Positions 26,180-39,141 of a stretch of 64,000 bases of DNA are shown piece by piece. The DNA lies in the NCBI RefSeq assembly GCF_000764305.2, contig NW_025945775.1, forward strand, positions 186,001-250,000. Direction: 5' to 3'. The position numbers and the translations under genes are program-made. The notes under the pieces were generated by a model. The model had not been told where the DNA came from, did not search any database, and was given only the letters and a program-made list of their open reading frames with translations. Source of the DNA: Hyalella azteca (taxonomy: Eukaryota; Arthropoda; Malacostraca; Amphipoda; Hyalellidae). The first letter of the stretch is position 1. Each line of letters opens with the position of its first letter.

Positions 26180-26405
26180 CGGAAAATCTCGTATGTCCAG
26201 CCCGCGCTGAAGCTGGCTCGAAAGAAGCAGCGTTAGCATCTCAAAGAGACGAAGTGACAAGGAGGGACAGGTGAAAAGCAACAGAAGCGAAGACACTCGA
26301 ACAAGAGGTCGCTTACACGGGACGTCGGCTGCCCGCACGAGAGAGACAGAGAAGGGAAATGTAAGGAATCCTACCTAGATAATAACTTAACCCCACAACT
26401 GAGAC
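26180..26405. repeat. Copy 1 of a diverged dispersed repeat
   Basis: The blocks CAGCGTTAGCATCTCAAA, AGGTCGCTTACACGGGAC and CACAACTGAGACC match, in the same order and at similar spacing, a second locus at 32697-32885. The family is not identified. Confidence 0.5.
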
Positions 26406-29400
26406 CTACAGTCAGACACCGCGAGCTCAGCGGTGGGGCGCTCAGGAACAATCCCCCTAGGAACGCGAAATCCCATAGGACTTCTGACGAGCACAGACAC
26501 ACGTCAGAAGTCCCCCCTGAGGGGTATTAAAACATGGACGAGCGTCTATAAAATCAAACACGAACGACTCAAGTACCATCTGAACCAGAGTACATATTAG
26601 TTATATCAACTATTTGACTCACGCGTAACTGTTAATGAGTCTGGCTCCCACTTTCTATCGGACTGCCGAGATGAGTATTGTTTTGGATGGCAGAGCTAAG
26701 GGTGATTAATCTAGTAGTTGTTTACGAAGAGTGTGCAGAGGATTCGAGAGCCGCATATTTGCGCCGGCTGAATATTCAGCGGCCACCTAAAAACACTAGT
26801 TTTATCTGACCACGGTAGAGTTTGTGCTATTTGTTGATGAAGTAAGCGTCAAGAATCCCGTTGTGGCATGCAGTGAAGCCACGGAGTCAAGACGTTGTTT
26901 GAGCACCAAGGGCTCGCTTCATTCTTCGGAGCTGGCTGAAAAACACGACGAGCTGGGGGCAGTCTGAGGCATTCGGGCGTGATTTATGAAGACATGGCCA
27001 TTATCGTGTCACGCGACGCAGTGTCAATCACTGACACTGAGCAGCCTTCACTAATTTCACATCGGTACGCCTTATACTAACTGATAGTAAATGCATACCT
27101 CTTTATCCGCAGGCTACGAATTTTTTTCAATAAAAAATAGGCATAAAACTTTGACGATGAAAGTGGATTTAGAGAACTTCAATAATTAACAATCAAAGTT
27201 TTCACGTTTTCATGTTTAACAAAAAGTTAGATAACGCAAACCCCAAGCGATATTTTTATGTGTCGATGAAATCTTTAGTAAAGAAAACATTCGTGAAAAA
27301 TGTGAACAAAAGCCTTATGCTACTACTGATGTAAATGACTAGCAACTGTTCAATAAGAACCACATAATTCTTTGATGTCCAAATGAACGGCACCAAATCG
27401 GTCAGTGAAGCACATGCTGTCATCCAGGAAAAATTATTGACGGACAAGGGATTACCAAAATCATTTAAAAAAACCAACACTATTAAGGAATACAGGTAAG
27501 TATATACATTAAGGCATTCATCATCTCAATACGGTGCCCTGGCACTTCCAGATTGGCTATAGCCGCAGCCTTCGCCATCCGAAGTTAAGACCAATATTTG
27601 AATTACGAGATAATTTTAAAATATTCAAATTCAGCGTTGAAAGATACAATCTTACTCGTTAAGGAATAACATACACTCGTAAAAGGGTATCAAAAAAAAT
27701 TATATGTCCCTTACAATCTTCTAACTTTCGAAGACTACTCAAATCTCAGATAGCTAAACAAAATAGAGCAATCAGAAAAATTGTCAACAAGAGTTACTAT
27801 ACGGTCAATCAAACTGCTAACGAGCAAAAGGGCTGAATAAAAAATAACATCAAACTGAATTTTTATACCATCAATCTCTGAACAAACAATGCTTTGAAAA
27901 ACGATCAAAATACATAGAAAAAAAATATTTTTTTAAACACAAGTTCTTATCGAAGACGCACCAAAGGGCTAGGCAGCAAAAACGTTGTTAAATGATTTAA
28001 TTGCATAACGCAATGGTCTTCTAATGAACAGTGAACCTCATTGCACTCACTATATATACAGCAGCATAAGGTGTTGCTATACATCTATCATCATTGTCAC
28101 TATACCGCATCGTTACGTGCCGTTGTCTATTAATCATCAGTCACTTTGGATGAGCCGCAAGAGCCGTTGTAGATTCTCACAGTCACTAAACAACAGCTTT
28201 ACATGCTGCTGTCTATCATAACAGTCACTATAAATTATCAGAAAGCACCGCAGCTTACTATCACGGACACTATGAAGATGCGATAAACGCCACAGTTTTT
28301 CATCCTATTCACCGTACAGCTGAGTTAAGCGTCAATATCTTCAACAATTTATTCACTAAAACAACGGTAAGCTCCCTCGACACAAGATTTAAGTAAGCGC
28401 CAATATATAGTGCCAGCAATTATAAGTGTCAAGAGTGCTGAGAGGAAGGAGAAACGAACTGTCACACGTGGTGCAGTCACCGCACCTACTTAGTTCTGCT
28501 GTCCAACACACGCGACATCACAAGCCCTGCAGACACGCGTGTAAGCTAATTAAGTTATACAGCATTAGGAACATTCATTGGAGATTTCAGCCATCGTTGG
28601 GGGAGTTTAAAAATAGCAATGCTACGAAGCAGTGAGTGTTGCAAAACAAACAATGCAAAAAATAACAAATGGAAGTAAAAAAGTTCCTACGTCATACATA
28701 CCAAAGTTTACACGAGACCAAAATGCGATAAACCTACGCAGGCTTTAAAGAAATACAGTTTAAAAAAACTCATTACCAAAGTCTTGAGGGAAATAAGTAA
28801 GACGGGTGGGATTTTAAGAGAACTTAGCAACGATCGATCATCGAAACTCTTGACAATAGGGATAACAATCGTAATTAAAGATGCAAACAAATGTTATCGG
28901 CACGATGCATAGATCGCTTGCAAACGATGATGGCCAAACAAAAAATAGCGTAGCCCTAAGTAGATGCCCGCCGCACTTAAGCCATAAAAGTGTTGACTAT
29001 CTCAGTTTCCGCTAAAAAGCTACGCCTACAAGAGTGAAGTTAATCAAAGTCTGATGCAGCTAGCAATTAGCAGCGACCGACGGCAGTAATGTGCGTACCA
29101 GACAAATTCGATTCGAGTGACGGAGTGCCTCTCAAGGCGCTGTAGCTGAGTTTGACGAAGTGCTTCACAAATATCTCGTTCTTCATTCGTAGGAGAGCCG
29201 CACGAATCACTTGGTAGAAATAGACGCCAATTATGCACGAGCGTCCGACACACGCAGGCACGCTTACCTGCAACACGCACCTGGTCGGCGCTCAAGAAAC
29301 TGGCGAACTTCAAGAGCTATTCAGTTCAGAGGGCGGCATGTGCAAAGAGCAATGCGTGGCAAAGCCTTTCACTCATTAGCAGAAAAATTCACTCAATAAG

Positions 29401-32400
29401 CAAGCGTAATAACGCGTATTATCGACTCGATATAAGTAAGACATAAGATAAACAAAATTCACGTTATGGCTCAACATAAGATGTAAACATCAAGTAGCTA
29501 AGTAGTTTCATCGGACAAATATTTAAAAATTTTATGTAACCGCTTCGCCAAGTTCTAAACAAACGCATTACAACTAATGCCTCGTATTTTTTCCTAAATA
29601 TAAGCAAGCTAAACTGTACAGAAGTGAACCAAATCTCAGGCGTTATACGTGCGGTGCCCGTTAATGAACGGGGACGATGGCGCTCTTAATTCGCTCAGCC
29701 AAAACAGAGGACTTACTCAGAATGACAAGAAAATTGGGGCCACGTGCGGCTCAAGTCTACGTCGGCCGCACACGATGCGCGCGTTCACAGGACACATCAG
29801 CGCCAATTCAGTCATCGTCAGAGATAACCTGCGCATTACACACACCTTGACTGCGGGTGAGGAAACTAACTGTTCTGTAATAACAAGACGCAGTTATTTA
29901 CAGCCCAGTCAGTTCTAGTGCCCGTTGTGTAATATAATACGAGTTTTGTGGTGTTAATTCGTACGTATTAAAGAGCAAAGGTTTTGTTTCGTAAACAAAA
30001 ATGCATATACAAAAATGTGAACCACGCTGTCACGTACCCACTAATAAAATACCTGTAATGCCCATTATTAATCGGGAGCCACGCAGCAAATTGTGATTAC
30101 AGTTTGCGGAGCGGTGGCTACGGGCCATGAGCTGCAGCCCGCCATGCAGATCTTATAGCAAGTCACCGGTTAACGTCGATTGTAAACCTTGTATATTCGC
30201 TGCATCGTCCTAGGGTTTAGCAATAATAAAATCACTGCTGTATTCTCTTATTGCAAGACGCAATAGGTATTACTCCTGTGTGTACTTACATTAGTAGCGA
30301 ATATATTTTATGCGCCGTAGCTATGTACCATGTTCTTTGTTTAAGTCGTCTAGGATTACTATACGACTGACCGTATTTTTTAATTTTAGCTTCTGCCAAT
30401 CTTTGTTTTATTATTTACGACTTGTCACCACGCCTCAAGTAAATAGTTTTTATTTCTTGTTACTTTCAGCTTACAAGAGCAATAAAGGAACGCGAGAACC
30501 CACGCTTGTATGTTAAATGCATCGGTGACATAGCAAATACGTGAAATGCCTTATAGACACCGCGCTCTGTTGCATTCATTTCATTTGGAATCAGCATCTA
30601 TTGCAAATTTATTTATTTTCACGTTCCAGACCTTCATAAATTCAATCCCTAACAGCAACCATTCGTTAAATCTAAGGTAAATATTAGGGGATTGATTAAG
30701 CTCCTGTTTTAAGGTAGAGTTCAAAAATAAAACTTAATTTTATGAAACAGTTATAAACACTCAACTATTTCACAATGAATTATTTAGAGCTCTAACGCAA
30801 GGGGGACTGGCATGGAAACGGCTCATATTGGTTCCCACGTCAACATCTGTTGAAACCTTCAATAGAAATAAATAGAAATAAACCATTGTACGAAACTTCA
30901 GGGCTGAATGTGCGTCTTCCAATTTGAATAGTTTGACTTAGGTTATGCATACTAAAATTCTACAGAATAGTATTTCGCAGTCGAAAGTTACACAAATTCT
31001 AGATATTTTCACTCGAAGCAAGCAACTATTGTCACTCAACATGCACATCAGTTAAGGCATTATTCGAAATATCCATACAGTCTAAGTTTACAATCAATAA
31101 TTGATAATGGAAGCATCATCTCCATCATTCAAACCGCTATCTTGTAAATGCACAAATCAAATGTATTCAATAGATTCCTGAAAATTGTACCCAAGTGACA
31201 TGCGATGGACGATAAAGCTACGATGGTCACGGCACGTTATCGCGAGGTGACATGCAGGGCTGCAGAGCGTCGTTATCGTGCAAGATCTTAAGAGCTAACG
31301 CTAAGAGCCGCGCACTAGCGTAATGCCGAAAGCACCTCAATAAAACCACCGCCCTAAACTGAAATTAAACTTAATCAACACGCAGCAACTTGGCATTTCT
31401 TTCAGCTGTGAACTTATATTCCAACAGAATCCAACTTCAACAATGGTAAGAAGGAACATGCCGCAGCATGGTCTAAAAAGCTACCTATATGCATTTCAAC
31501 AAACATATTTAGTTCGAAGAAATTAATCCAGGGAGTGAAGTTAAACGACAACGCCAGCAGCAATATCGGTGATCACTCATTCGTCAACGGTAAGAGGCCA
31601 CGAAATCTTTTAAAAACGGAACAGTAACTCACAAAAGAGCGACGACATCAAAACCGTTATACATGAACTGGAAACTTAATTATTTGTAATGCCAAAATTA
31701 GCCACGCCTTTTGTCATCGAAAACCTAATTTCATTCTTGAACACAAAACAGATTCTATGCACGCACGAAATTTGAACAATAACTCAAAAGCCAACGTTGA
31801 GCGCCCGGCGACAACCATAACGTTCAGCAACGACACTTAAAATTAAGCGCGATTAGGCAGGTCGGTCTACCGGCCTATCTGAAACGATGGCTACAATTAA
31901 TTACTAGTCATTTCTTTGACATATGACGACCGAATCCATCAACTCATATCCCACGTCAGAAATTTCTAATACCTCCAGAAATCCAGCACCACTCAGAAAA
32001 CTTTATTACCAGAGACAAGCCAAGACAAAAAATTAGTTCAAATTTTTGTCTCATGGCTTAAAAGTGAGCTTTTGAGTGGCAATTCAAGTAGCTAGGGAGG
32101 AGTCCCGAATTGAGTGGCAATTCAAGAGGGTCCCGAATTTCAGCGACGACACAATCAGAAAGTTGCTATAATTTGGAATTAGTCATTTGCAAGGCTCGTT
32201 GAGAGAATGGAAAGGAAAAAAAACGGAGAACTCGAGTTTCTTAGACATCCATTAGTTGAAGTTTTTAGGCTAAACGGAACTCCCGCTTCCGAAACACTAG
32301 CATCGCTCACGAGCCAAAGAAAGAAGGTACGCCGACGCTGGCAGGGGAACGAAAGCCTTCACAAGATACTTGAAATTCCTAACAGAAATTACAGGCGCAA

Positions 32401-32696
32401 ACGTGCCTCCTAAGCAACAACGGACGCTAATGACAGAAGGCGCTGGGGCCACGTACAGCATGACAGTGGCAGGAAGCTGTAGTAGCAGGCAGTAAGTGGC
32501 AGAGGTATAAATAATAGACGCAAGGTTTGAGTTTGCTATAGCGCATCACACCGTTGACGTGCTTTTGCGCCAGAACTTCCAGAACTCGTCAAAAAACTGA
32601 AAGGTTTCGATCAGAACCCACCTTCTTGAATCATGTACCACTCGCGAGTGGTAAAAAGTATTTAATGCCAACGCGCTGGAGCGTACATTAAAGGAA
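26406..32696. other. Long non-coding stretch
   Basis: About 6.3 kb with no recognisable exon, RNA gene or intact transposon on either strand. Short ORFs up to about 90 codons look random. Liprin-beta exons downstream of exon 3 were sought here and not found. Confidence 0.35.
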
Positions 32697-32890
32697 CAGC
32701 GTTAGCATCTCAAAAAATATATAAGGAAGGAGGAAAGGACAGGCGGACCGCAACAGATACAATTAAGGACCCTCGCACAATACTGTATGTCGCTTACACG
32801 AGACAACCGCAGGAGAGAAAACGAAGGAAAGCGCAATTACGGCATCCTGACGACCAAAGAACTTGACCTGCACAACAAGACCCCCGGCCA
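32697..32890. repeat. Copy 2 of a diverged dispersed repeat
   Basis: This shares CAGCGTTAGCATCTCAAA, GTCGCTTACACGAGAC and a CACAACAAGACCC end with the copy at 26180-26405. Substitutions and small indels are numerous. Confidence 0.5.
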
Positions 32891-35800
32891 CATGTGAGTC
32901 ATGACAGCTGTGAAGAATCTCTTTCAACTGTGAACTAGGAGAAACTTTGGAATTTTCGTTTCAGTTCCACTTTAGTTCTACTTTTCGTTTCTACTTTCAG
33001 TTTAGTTTTACAGGTGTAAAACTTCACAAACCCTGAAAAATTACAGAAAAAAAGTCGAAGTTACTCGGGAACTTTATTCAAAATTTATATTCATGTCGGA
33101 ACATAGAAAGTCTTGGAAACATGAGATCATAAACCCGGTCCAGCTTAAGTATTAGCAAGCAATAGACACGGAATTTCCGATTCGAAATCACAGCGTCCTT
33201 TGTTCATGGTGGCCCAAATTTCGATTCGAGACCTCGGGAATCTCAAGTCACAATCATGAAATTTTGATGTAAAATCATGACATTTCTGGTTCGTACTAAA
33301 CACAATTTTTCATTCGACATCACAGAGTTGAAATTTTTTCAACTCTTGATCATAGAATATGTCATTCGTGATGATGGCATTGTCAGCTTTGAAACACCAC
33401 TAATAACTATTCCTGACATTTTTCTTCTATAGGTACGGTGACGCAATTCCTTGTATCGATTAGCCATTTACAACCACAAGAAAAATATCTGGAGTTCCAG
33501 TCAGCTTAACACAACTAAAACCCGTAAAATTTTCAAAACCAATTACACGTGGAACGTCACGAAACTAAGCGAAGAAGATCATTTCATTTTACAATATACA
33601 CAATATTTTCGTGTAAATAAAAACAATAAGCATTTTCCTTTTATAAATAGAATATACTACTTGGCGTGATATTAACGATAGAGAGAACACAATGAAGCCA
33701 TAGGTGCAGTGGAGGGCTCCCGAGCTATTCGTTGGCACTATAATGGAGAAGACGCGAGTGCGTCGCATTCTCGGTGGCGAGGCGACGGCCACATGGACAC
33801 CTAACGTGCGTCGCAGTCGCGATCCTGAGTGACACTGCGCTGTGCCGGGCTTGCGGTTGCCCTCTTGGTGCTACCTTACGAGCTGCTGCTGCTGCTGCTA
33901 CTGGTGGTGCTGGTGCTGCTTGTACTGCTGCTTATACTGGTGATTTTAGTTTTGCTGCTGCAACTGGCAGTGATTCTTCTACTGCTGGTTTTACCGCTGC
34001 TGCTGGTAGGGCGCTGACTGATTGATTGGCTGTTGGTTATAGAATAGAAGTGTCGGCACTGAATAAATAGGCCCATGGCCTGTTATTATTCAACTTTTGG
34101 TTCATCTCGTGCCCTTACAGTAGCGGGTAGCGCGTCTGGAGTTCCAGAACTGGCGAGTCTTCTCAAGAACCAAGTTAAGAAACACTCATCAAAAACGTCA
34201 GCTGGCTTGAAGTTCAAAAAAAATGCAGAGAAAATTCGTCAAAATTCAGAGCTTGAAGTGGACATTATGTTGACCACGGATTGGGGCTACTCTAGGTGAA
34301 TATTATGAGCATCGGCAATGAATAGCGCACTGACTTCTGAAACTTGGAGTATAAATTACAATAATTATCATCATTGGTCTAAATAAAACATATTCTTGTA
34401 TAATATAATGAACCAATTGATGGATTATGTGGGTAGGACGCGACAAGTCTTGGTAATACAAACAGAATTTTCAGTTCTGCCGCGACACAAAGCAGACGCG
34501 CGCCGCGATCCCGTCATCCGTCACCTGCCGCACGCTGATGATGTATTGCCGACACCTCACCACTACAACCGCCACAACCCCAACCCTAAATCGCTGCACA
34601 ACCCCAACCCTAAATCACCGCCGCCCAACAACTCTACCCCCGCCGTCCCAACCCAAACAACTCTACCGCCGCCGTCTCGTCTCAACCCTCGAACTCGACC
34701 AACATAACAATCAGGAATATTATCTCTCTAAAAGTATTGGATTGCTTTATAATAAACATTTAACTCTATGATGCCACTGAAGCCTTTCGATCAAAATTTC
34801 ATGAGTCAATTGCCGACGAGTCATTCCTATGAATTAAGCTCGATCGGTATCAATCATTATAAATAAAGAGAACGTGCAGCAGTTGAGGCAAGGTTCATGC
34901 TGCTCATGGCAAAATATTGCTTGATTAATCACGCATGTTCTGGTACAGAAATTATTATTTTGTAAAAAAGGACTCTTTCAGTTAAGAATATAATTGATAT
35001 ATAAGAGTATTTGAACTAAGTGAGCAATATAATCAAAGTAATGTTTCCCTTGTTGAAATGAAATCATATGAACTGGAGCAGATTCTCAAACAGTAAATTA
35101 TACTTAAAAATACGTTTTCCGCACGCAAAACTTGACACTTCAGTACCTCAACACTTCTCACTCCTGCACACTTGACTGTACTTGACTGTAAAGACGTCCA
35201 TCAGCACGCCCGATTACAGCGTTCAATCTCTGCAGCGCCCACTTGATGATACCTCCTGCACATGTCCATCACTGCATCGCGCAGTGCAGTGCCCGCACAC
35301 TGCACCTGCCCTGCAGGTCCCACACACTGCACAACTGCACCACTGCTTCACGGCAGATCAAAGCAAGCGCCCACGCGAATTCAGTCGAGATCCGTACTTT
35401 CAAAACTCACGTAATTACACATAGCGGCCAATTTCTAACCCGTGCTTGGTGGGTATAACTTAAAAAACCACAAGTCATTTTTTGACGGAGTCATGAACGT
35501 GTAACAATCGACCGAACGAGCCCGGTATTATAAAATTCAGTGAGTCACGCCAACCAAGCAAGACGTCGTATTTACCGGCGGCCATAAGCACAGAACAAAC
35601 AGGCGCTTGTAGCCTAGCAGCGGCCGCGGCACCTATAGCGCCGCGGCTATCCCCGTACGCGGCGGCTCAAAAATAGAAATTCCCCAGTAAATATCGACAA
35701 CAAAAACGGCGTCTCAGGGGAAACTCTTTCGTAAACACGGCCAAAGAAAATCAATAAAAATAAATACGCGTTGACTCGCGCTCGAGAGGCTAACAAATTA

Positions 35801-36004
35801 GTGGAATTCTTAAGAGCTGAGGCGGCGGGCCGAGAAAAAGAAGCTTGTGACTTCTTGAAGACGGCGGCGTTTGATGGCATCACGAGAGCTCGTGAACATA
35901 TCGAGGCTTATGATCATATCAGCGCCGCGACAGCTGCGACACTCAGCATGTGTGTCGTCCCGGGGCACACGGCGCCGTGAGACGAGGATGAGATAGAAAC
36001 TTAG
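32891..36004. other. Non-coding stretch with low-complexity tracts
   Basis: Contains a GCT/GTT-type trinucleotide-rich tract at 33880-34012, a 24-bp direct repeat (ACAACCCCAACCCTAAATC twice near 34580-34620), and a GC-rich patch with a NotI-type site near 35620. A plus-strand frame at 35771-35980 reads like a short coiled coil but has no splice or family support. Confidence 0.35.
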
Positions 36005-36190
36005 GATACGAGACGGAGATAAAGATAGGGTTAATGATAGAGACGGACATAACGATGGGATTAATGATAGAGACGGACATAACGATAGGATTGAGGATAG
36101 AGACGGACATAACGATAGGATTGAGGATAGAGACGGACATAAAGATTGGGTGAAAGATGAAGACGGACATAAAGATACTATTGAGAATAA
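36005..36190. repeat. 30-bp minisatellite
   Basis: Six copies of a unit with core AGAGACGGACATAACGATAG, at 36011, 36041, 36071, 36101, 36131 and 36161. The minus strand is open across it, as expected from a period divisible by three. Confidence 0.85.
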
Positions 36191-37864
36191 AGATGAACAC
36201 CTAAAGGGAGAATAATTGTTAGGAAGAAAGAGACGAAGTAATAAAAGAAAGAAGAATTGGCAAATAAGAGAAATTAATAAAGTATAATGTAGTACATAAG
36301 TTGAGGTTCAACACGCTTTAAATGAATAAACATAAAATGTAGAAGGTTGAATTAAAACAAAAATGTTTGACAACGTACGGTTTGGCGGCGGCACCAAATA
36401 AGCGAATAAAAGGCGGTCAAAAAATCAGGCCAGACATTCAATAACAAGGCAGAGCATATTTCAGCCGTGGCAGCAGATATTCCTGCCATGGACGTGGACA
36501 TTACAGGCATGACAGTAACTGTTTCAGGCGAATTCATGAATATTTCAAGCATGGGAGTTTAGGCAGAGGATATTTCCTCCCAGACGGTGGATATGTTATC
36601 TAAGGCAATGGATATTTGAGAGCGGCCATATGAGGGCGGTCATGGTCGAATAAACGTCAGTTATAATTGATACAACTTAATTGCTCACCCATTAGAGATA
36701 TAAAATCAACTAAAACTATTGAATGTGAAAAATTAAATAACTATATTCTTGTCTTCAAAAACATTTGACAGCAAAATGCGTTGCTTGCATGGAAGCACAG
36801 TGACTAATATCATGCGCGTCAGCGTTAAGCGCGCTCAATATATGCATGCACACTTTTAGGCCCAGTTTCCAGTACTATTTAATAGCAAAAAAAGAATAGT
36901 AACGAAAATGCAAAGGCCTATTAAGGAGTAGAGATTGAAAAAAATAAGATGCTCTGAGCTCAATGTTAAAAGACGTTTTTCATGCATTGTAAATGATTGT
37001 TCATTGCATTGACGGCAACGCGCTGTGTGCGGTCACAGCGAAATACTGGAGTGGTGACCGAATGTTCAGAAATAATGAAGCGATGACCGAAAGCTCGACA
37101 GCACAATCTTCATACGGCTAATTTGGTGGCGCGAAGTACTCATTAGATGTAATTTGCGCGTAGTTTGTACATCTGGTACAAACTAATACGTGATAAGAAT
37201 TTCAGATGCGATACTGACATGTCTCCACGAAAATGGAAAAGCGAAAAATGATTTAACGAAATTCAACATGAAATTCGCTGAGAAAATCTTGAACGTTTTT
37301 GACTCGTGGATTCCGACAGAATTTGTTAATATTATGTAGCTCATCTTGCAAAAAGTAATACTAACATTAATTAAACACAATAAATAAATTTAGGTAGAAT
37401 TAGTTATAATCAAATTGAATTGCTTACAACACTCCTTACAGTAATTGGAGACGACACGACAAGATTCATCCACAGCGCGATTTCGCAATCAGCCATAGTA
37501 TTTTTCCTCGTCATTACCGATATATTCATCACGGATAAACGTGAAAAAATATAAAACAATTATAATAAATACAGCAATCAATGTTTCTAAAATTCGCATA
37601 TGTGACATCTGAGCATCAGCGACTCGTACAGTAAGAAGATAGGTATATAACTTAACATCGTTCATCGCCCATCACTTCACATGCATTACAAGTTTCAAAC
37701 TGGTAAATATGTATTGTAGTATTATAAATAAACTTACCTTCAAATAAGACCGCTCTTCTATGACGTAAACGATGTAAATGTAATGCAAAATATTGTAAAC
37801 TCACTCAGACACAAACATTGTGGGTTGAATTACACCGAGTGTCAATTGTATGAAACTAGTTAGA
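36191..37864. other. AT-rich non-coding stretch
   Basis: No supported gene. It probably lies within the liprin-beta intron after exon 3. Confidence 0.35.
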
Positions 37865-38085
37865 CAGTCACACAATACGCAGGCAGACAACAATGGAGCG
37901 CGTGGAGCAAGTGAGACAGTCGCACAATACGCAGGCAGACAACAATGGAGCGCGTGGAGCAAGTGAGACAGTCACACAATACGCAGGCAGACAACAATGG
38001 AGCGCGTGGAGCAAGTGAGACAGTCACACAATACGCAGGCAGACAACAATGGAGCGCGTGGAGCAAGTGAGACAGTCGTACAATA
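37865..38085. repeat. 52-bp minisatellite just downstream of liprin-beta exon 3
   Basis: Copies start at 37865, 37917, 37969 and 38021, with a partial one at 38073, exactly 52 bp apart and nearly identical. In liprin-beta orientation the array begins about 100 bp after the exon 3 splice donor. Confidence 0.9.
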
Positions 38086-38182
38086 CACAGTCATCAGTAC
38101 AATGAACAGCATTCGCCAGTAGCATCAGTACAATGAACAGCAACAGCCAGTAAATGTACATGAAAGGAACAGTACAACTCAC

Positions 38183-38278
38183 CCTGGGCGACAGAGGCTT
38201 CGACGCCGAGCCTGTGAGCCAGCGCAGAAGCAGCTGCCTCGTCTCTTCGTCGACATCGTCGCTATCGACGTCCAGCGT
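38183..38278 (-). CDS. Liprin-beta: Liprin-beta coding exon 3
   Basis: A 96-bp minus-strand exon between GATGGCAG and AGG|GTGAGT, phase 0 at both ends, encoding 32 residues including EETRQLLLRWLTGSAS. In vertebrate liprin-beta the corresponding N-terminal segment has an ETLVEWLQ-type helix at this distance from the start, and the pattern here is similar. Phase agrees exactly with exon 2. The exon by itself is too short for certain identification; the call rests on exon 1, phase and order. Confidence 0.65.
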
Positions 38279-38339
38279 CTGCCATCATACACGGTACTTG
38301 TTATTTGTAAGTCTAATTTGAATATCGGTAATACGCTCC

Positions 38340-38585
38340 TAAACTACGAATCTCAGTTACTGTACACGTTACTGAAGAGCGAATATCAGCAACACGCTAC
38401 TGAACTGTAAATATCAGTTACATGTCACTGAAGATCAAATAGCAACACGCTACTGAAATATAAATATCGGTTACATGTCACTGAAGAGCAAGTATCAGCA
38501 ACACGCTACTGAACTACAAATATCAGTTAATCTTTACTGAAGTACATATATCAGTAACACGCCACTGAAGTACATGGACTAGAGA
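38340..38585. repeat. Degenerate tandem repeat in liprin-beta intron 2
   Basis: Imperfect units built from CACGCTACTGAA, AAATATCAGTTAC and GTCACTGAAGA recur about every 30-65 bp. Confidence 0.55.
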
Positions 38586-38786
38586 CACGTCCCTACTTTA
38601 CTCCGATATCACATTGGCAACAACGTAGGAAGGTTATTAATTAAGTACCTACCGGTTGCGAAACACGACACAGAAATGTGCTTGGTTACGTCCTCTACGC
38701 AAAACAAAAATTTACTAACCCAGTTGAAATATTAAACCAGCTGATATAACAGCGAGTTGATTATTCCACGTCGTTATTATTTCACA

Positions 38787-39034
38787 CAAGACTACCTGAG
38801 GCTGGGTGAGTGTGGGAACACAAGACTACCTGAAGCTGGGGGAGTGTGGGAACACAAGACTACCTGAGGCTGGGTGAGTGTGTGAACAGAAGACTACCTG
38901 AGGCTGGGTGAGAGTGGGAACACAAGACTACCTGAGGCTGGGTGAGTGTGGCAACAGAAGACTACCTGAGGCTGGGTGAGTGTGGGAACACAAGACTATC
39001 TGAGGCTGGGTGAGTGTGTGAACACAAGACACAC
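38787..39034. repeat. 34-bp tandem array of an exon-end/splice-donor unit
   Basis: About eight copies start at 38787, 38821, 38855, 38889, 38923, 38957, 38991 and 39025. On the minus strand each contains CACTCACCCAGCCTCAG, which is the last 17 bases of liprin-beta exon 2, followed by GTAGTCTTG or a variant. The true exon end is the last member of the array. Each unit therefore carries a potential 5' splice site. Confidence 0.85.
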
Positions 39035-39141
39035 CTGAGGCTGGGTGAGTGCCTGCCGCAGCTGGTGACAGAGGCTGACAGGCGTTGCCAGATGGTGGTC
39101 AGCGCTGACATCCGGCAAACTGGCAAGCTCCAGCTGAGCGC
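39035..39141 (-). CDS. Liprin-beta: Liprin-beta coding exon 2
   Basis: A 107-bp minus-strand exon between GGAATTGCAG and CAG|GTGTGT. It starts in phase 1, completing the Gly codon left by exon 1, and ends in phase 0. It encodes 35 residues including CHQLRQALTQPQ, a short helical stretch like the one after the GIIAG motif in liprin-beta proteins. Its 3' end is the template of the adjacent 34-bp array. Identification depends on its perfect phase fit with exons 1 and 3. Confidence 0.65.

Noticed and set aside
27545..27590. 5S rRNA-like phrase (CCGAAGTTAAG)
   Set aside because: The similarity covers about a dozen bases and no internal promoter or flanking 5S structure is seen.
33829..34017. Leu-rich ORF resembling a membrane segment
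   Set aside because: It is the translation of a GCT/GTT trinucleotide-rich tract.
35771..35980. Short coiled-coil-like ORF, considered as a further liprin-beta exon
   Set aside because: It is on the plus strand, opposite to liprin-beta, and lacks convincing splice borders.
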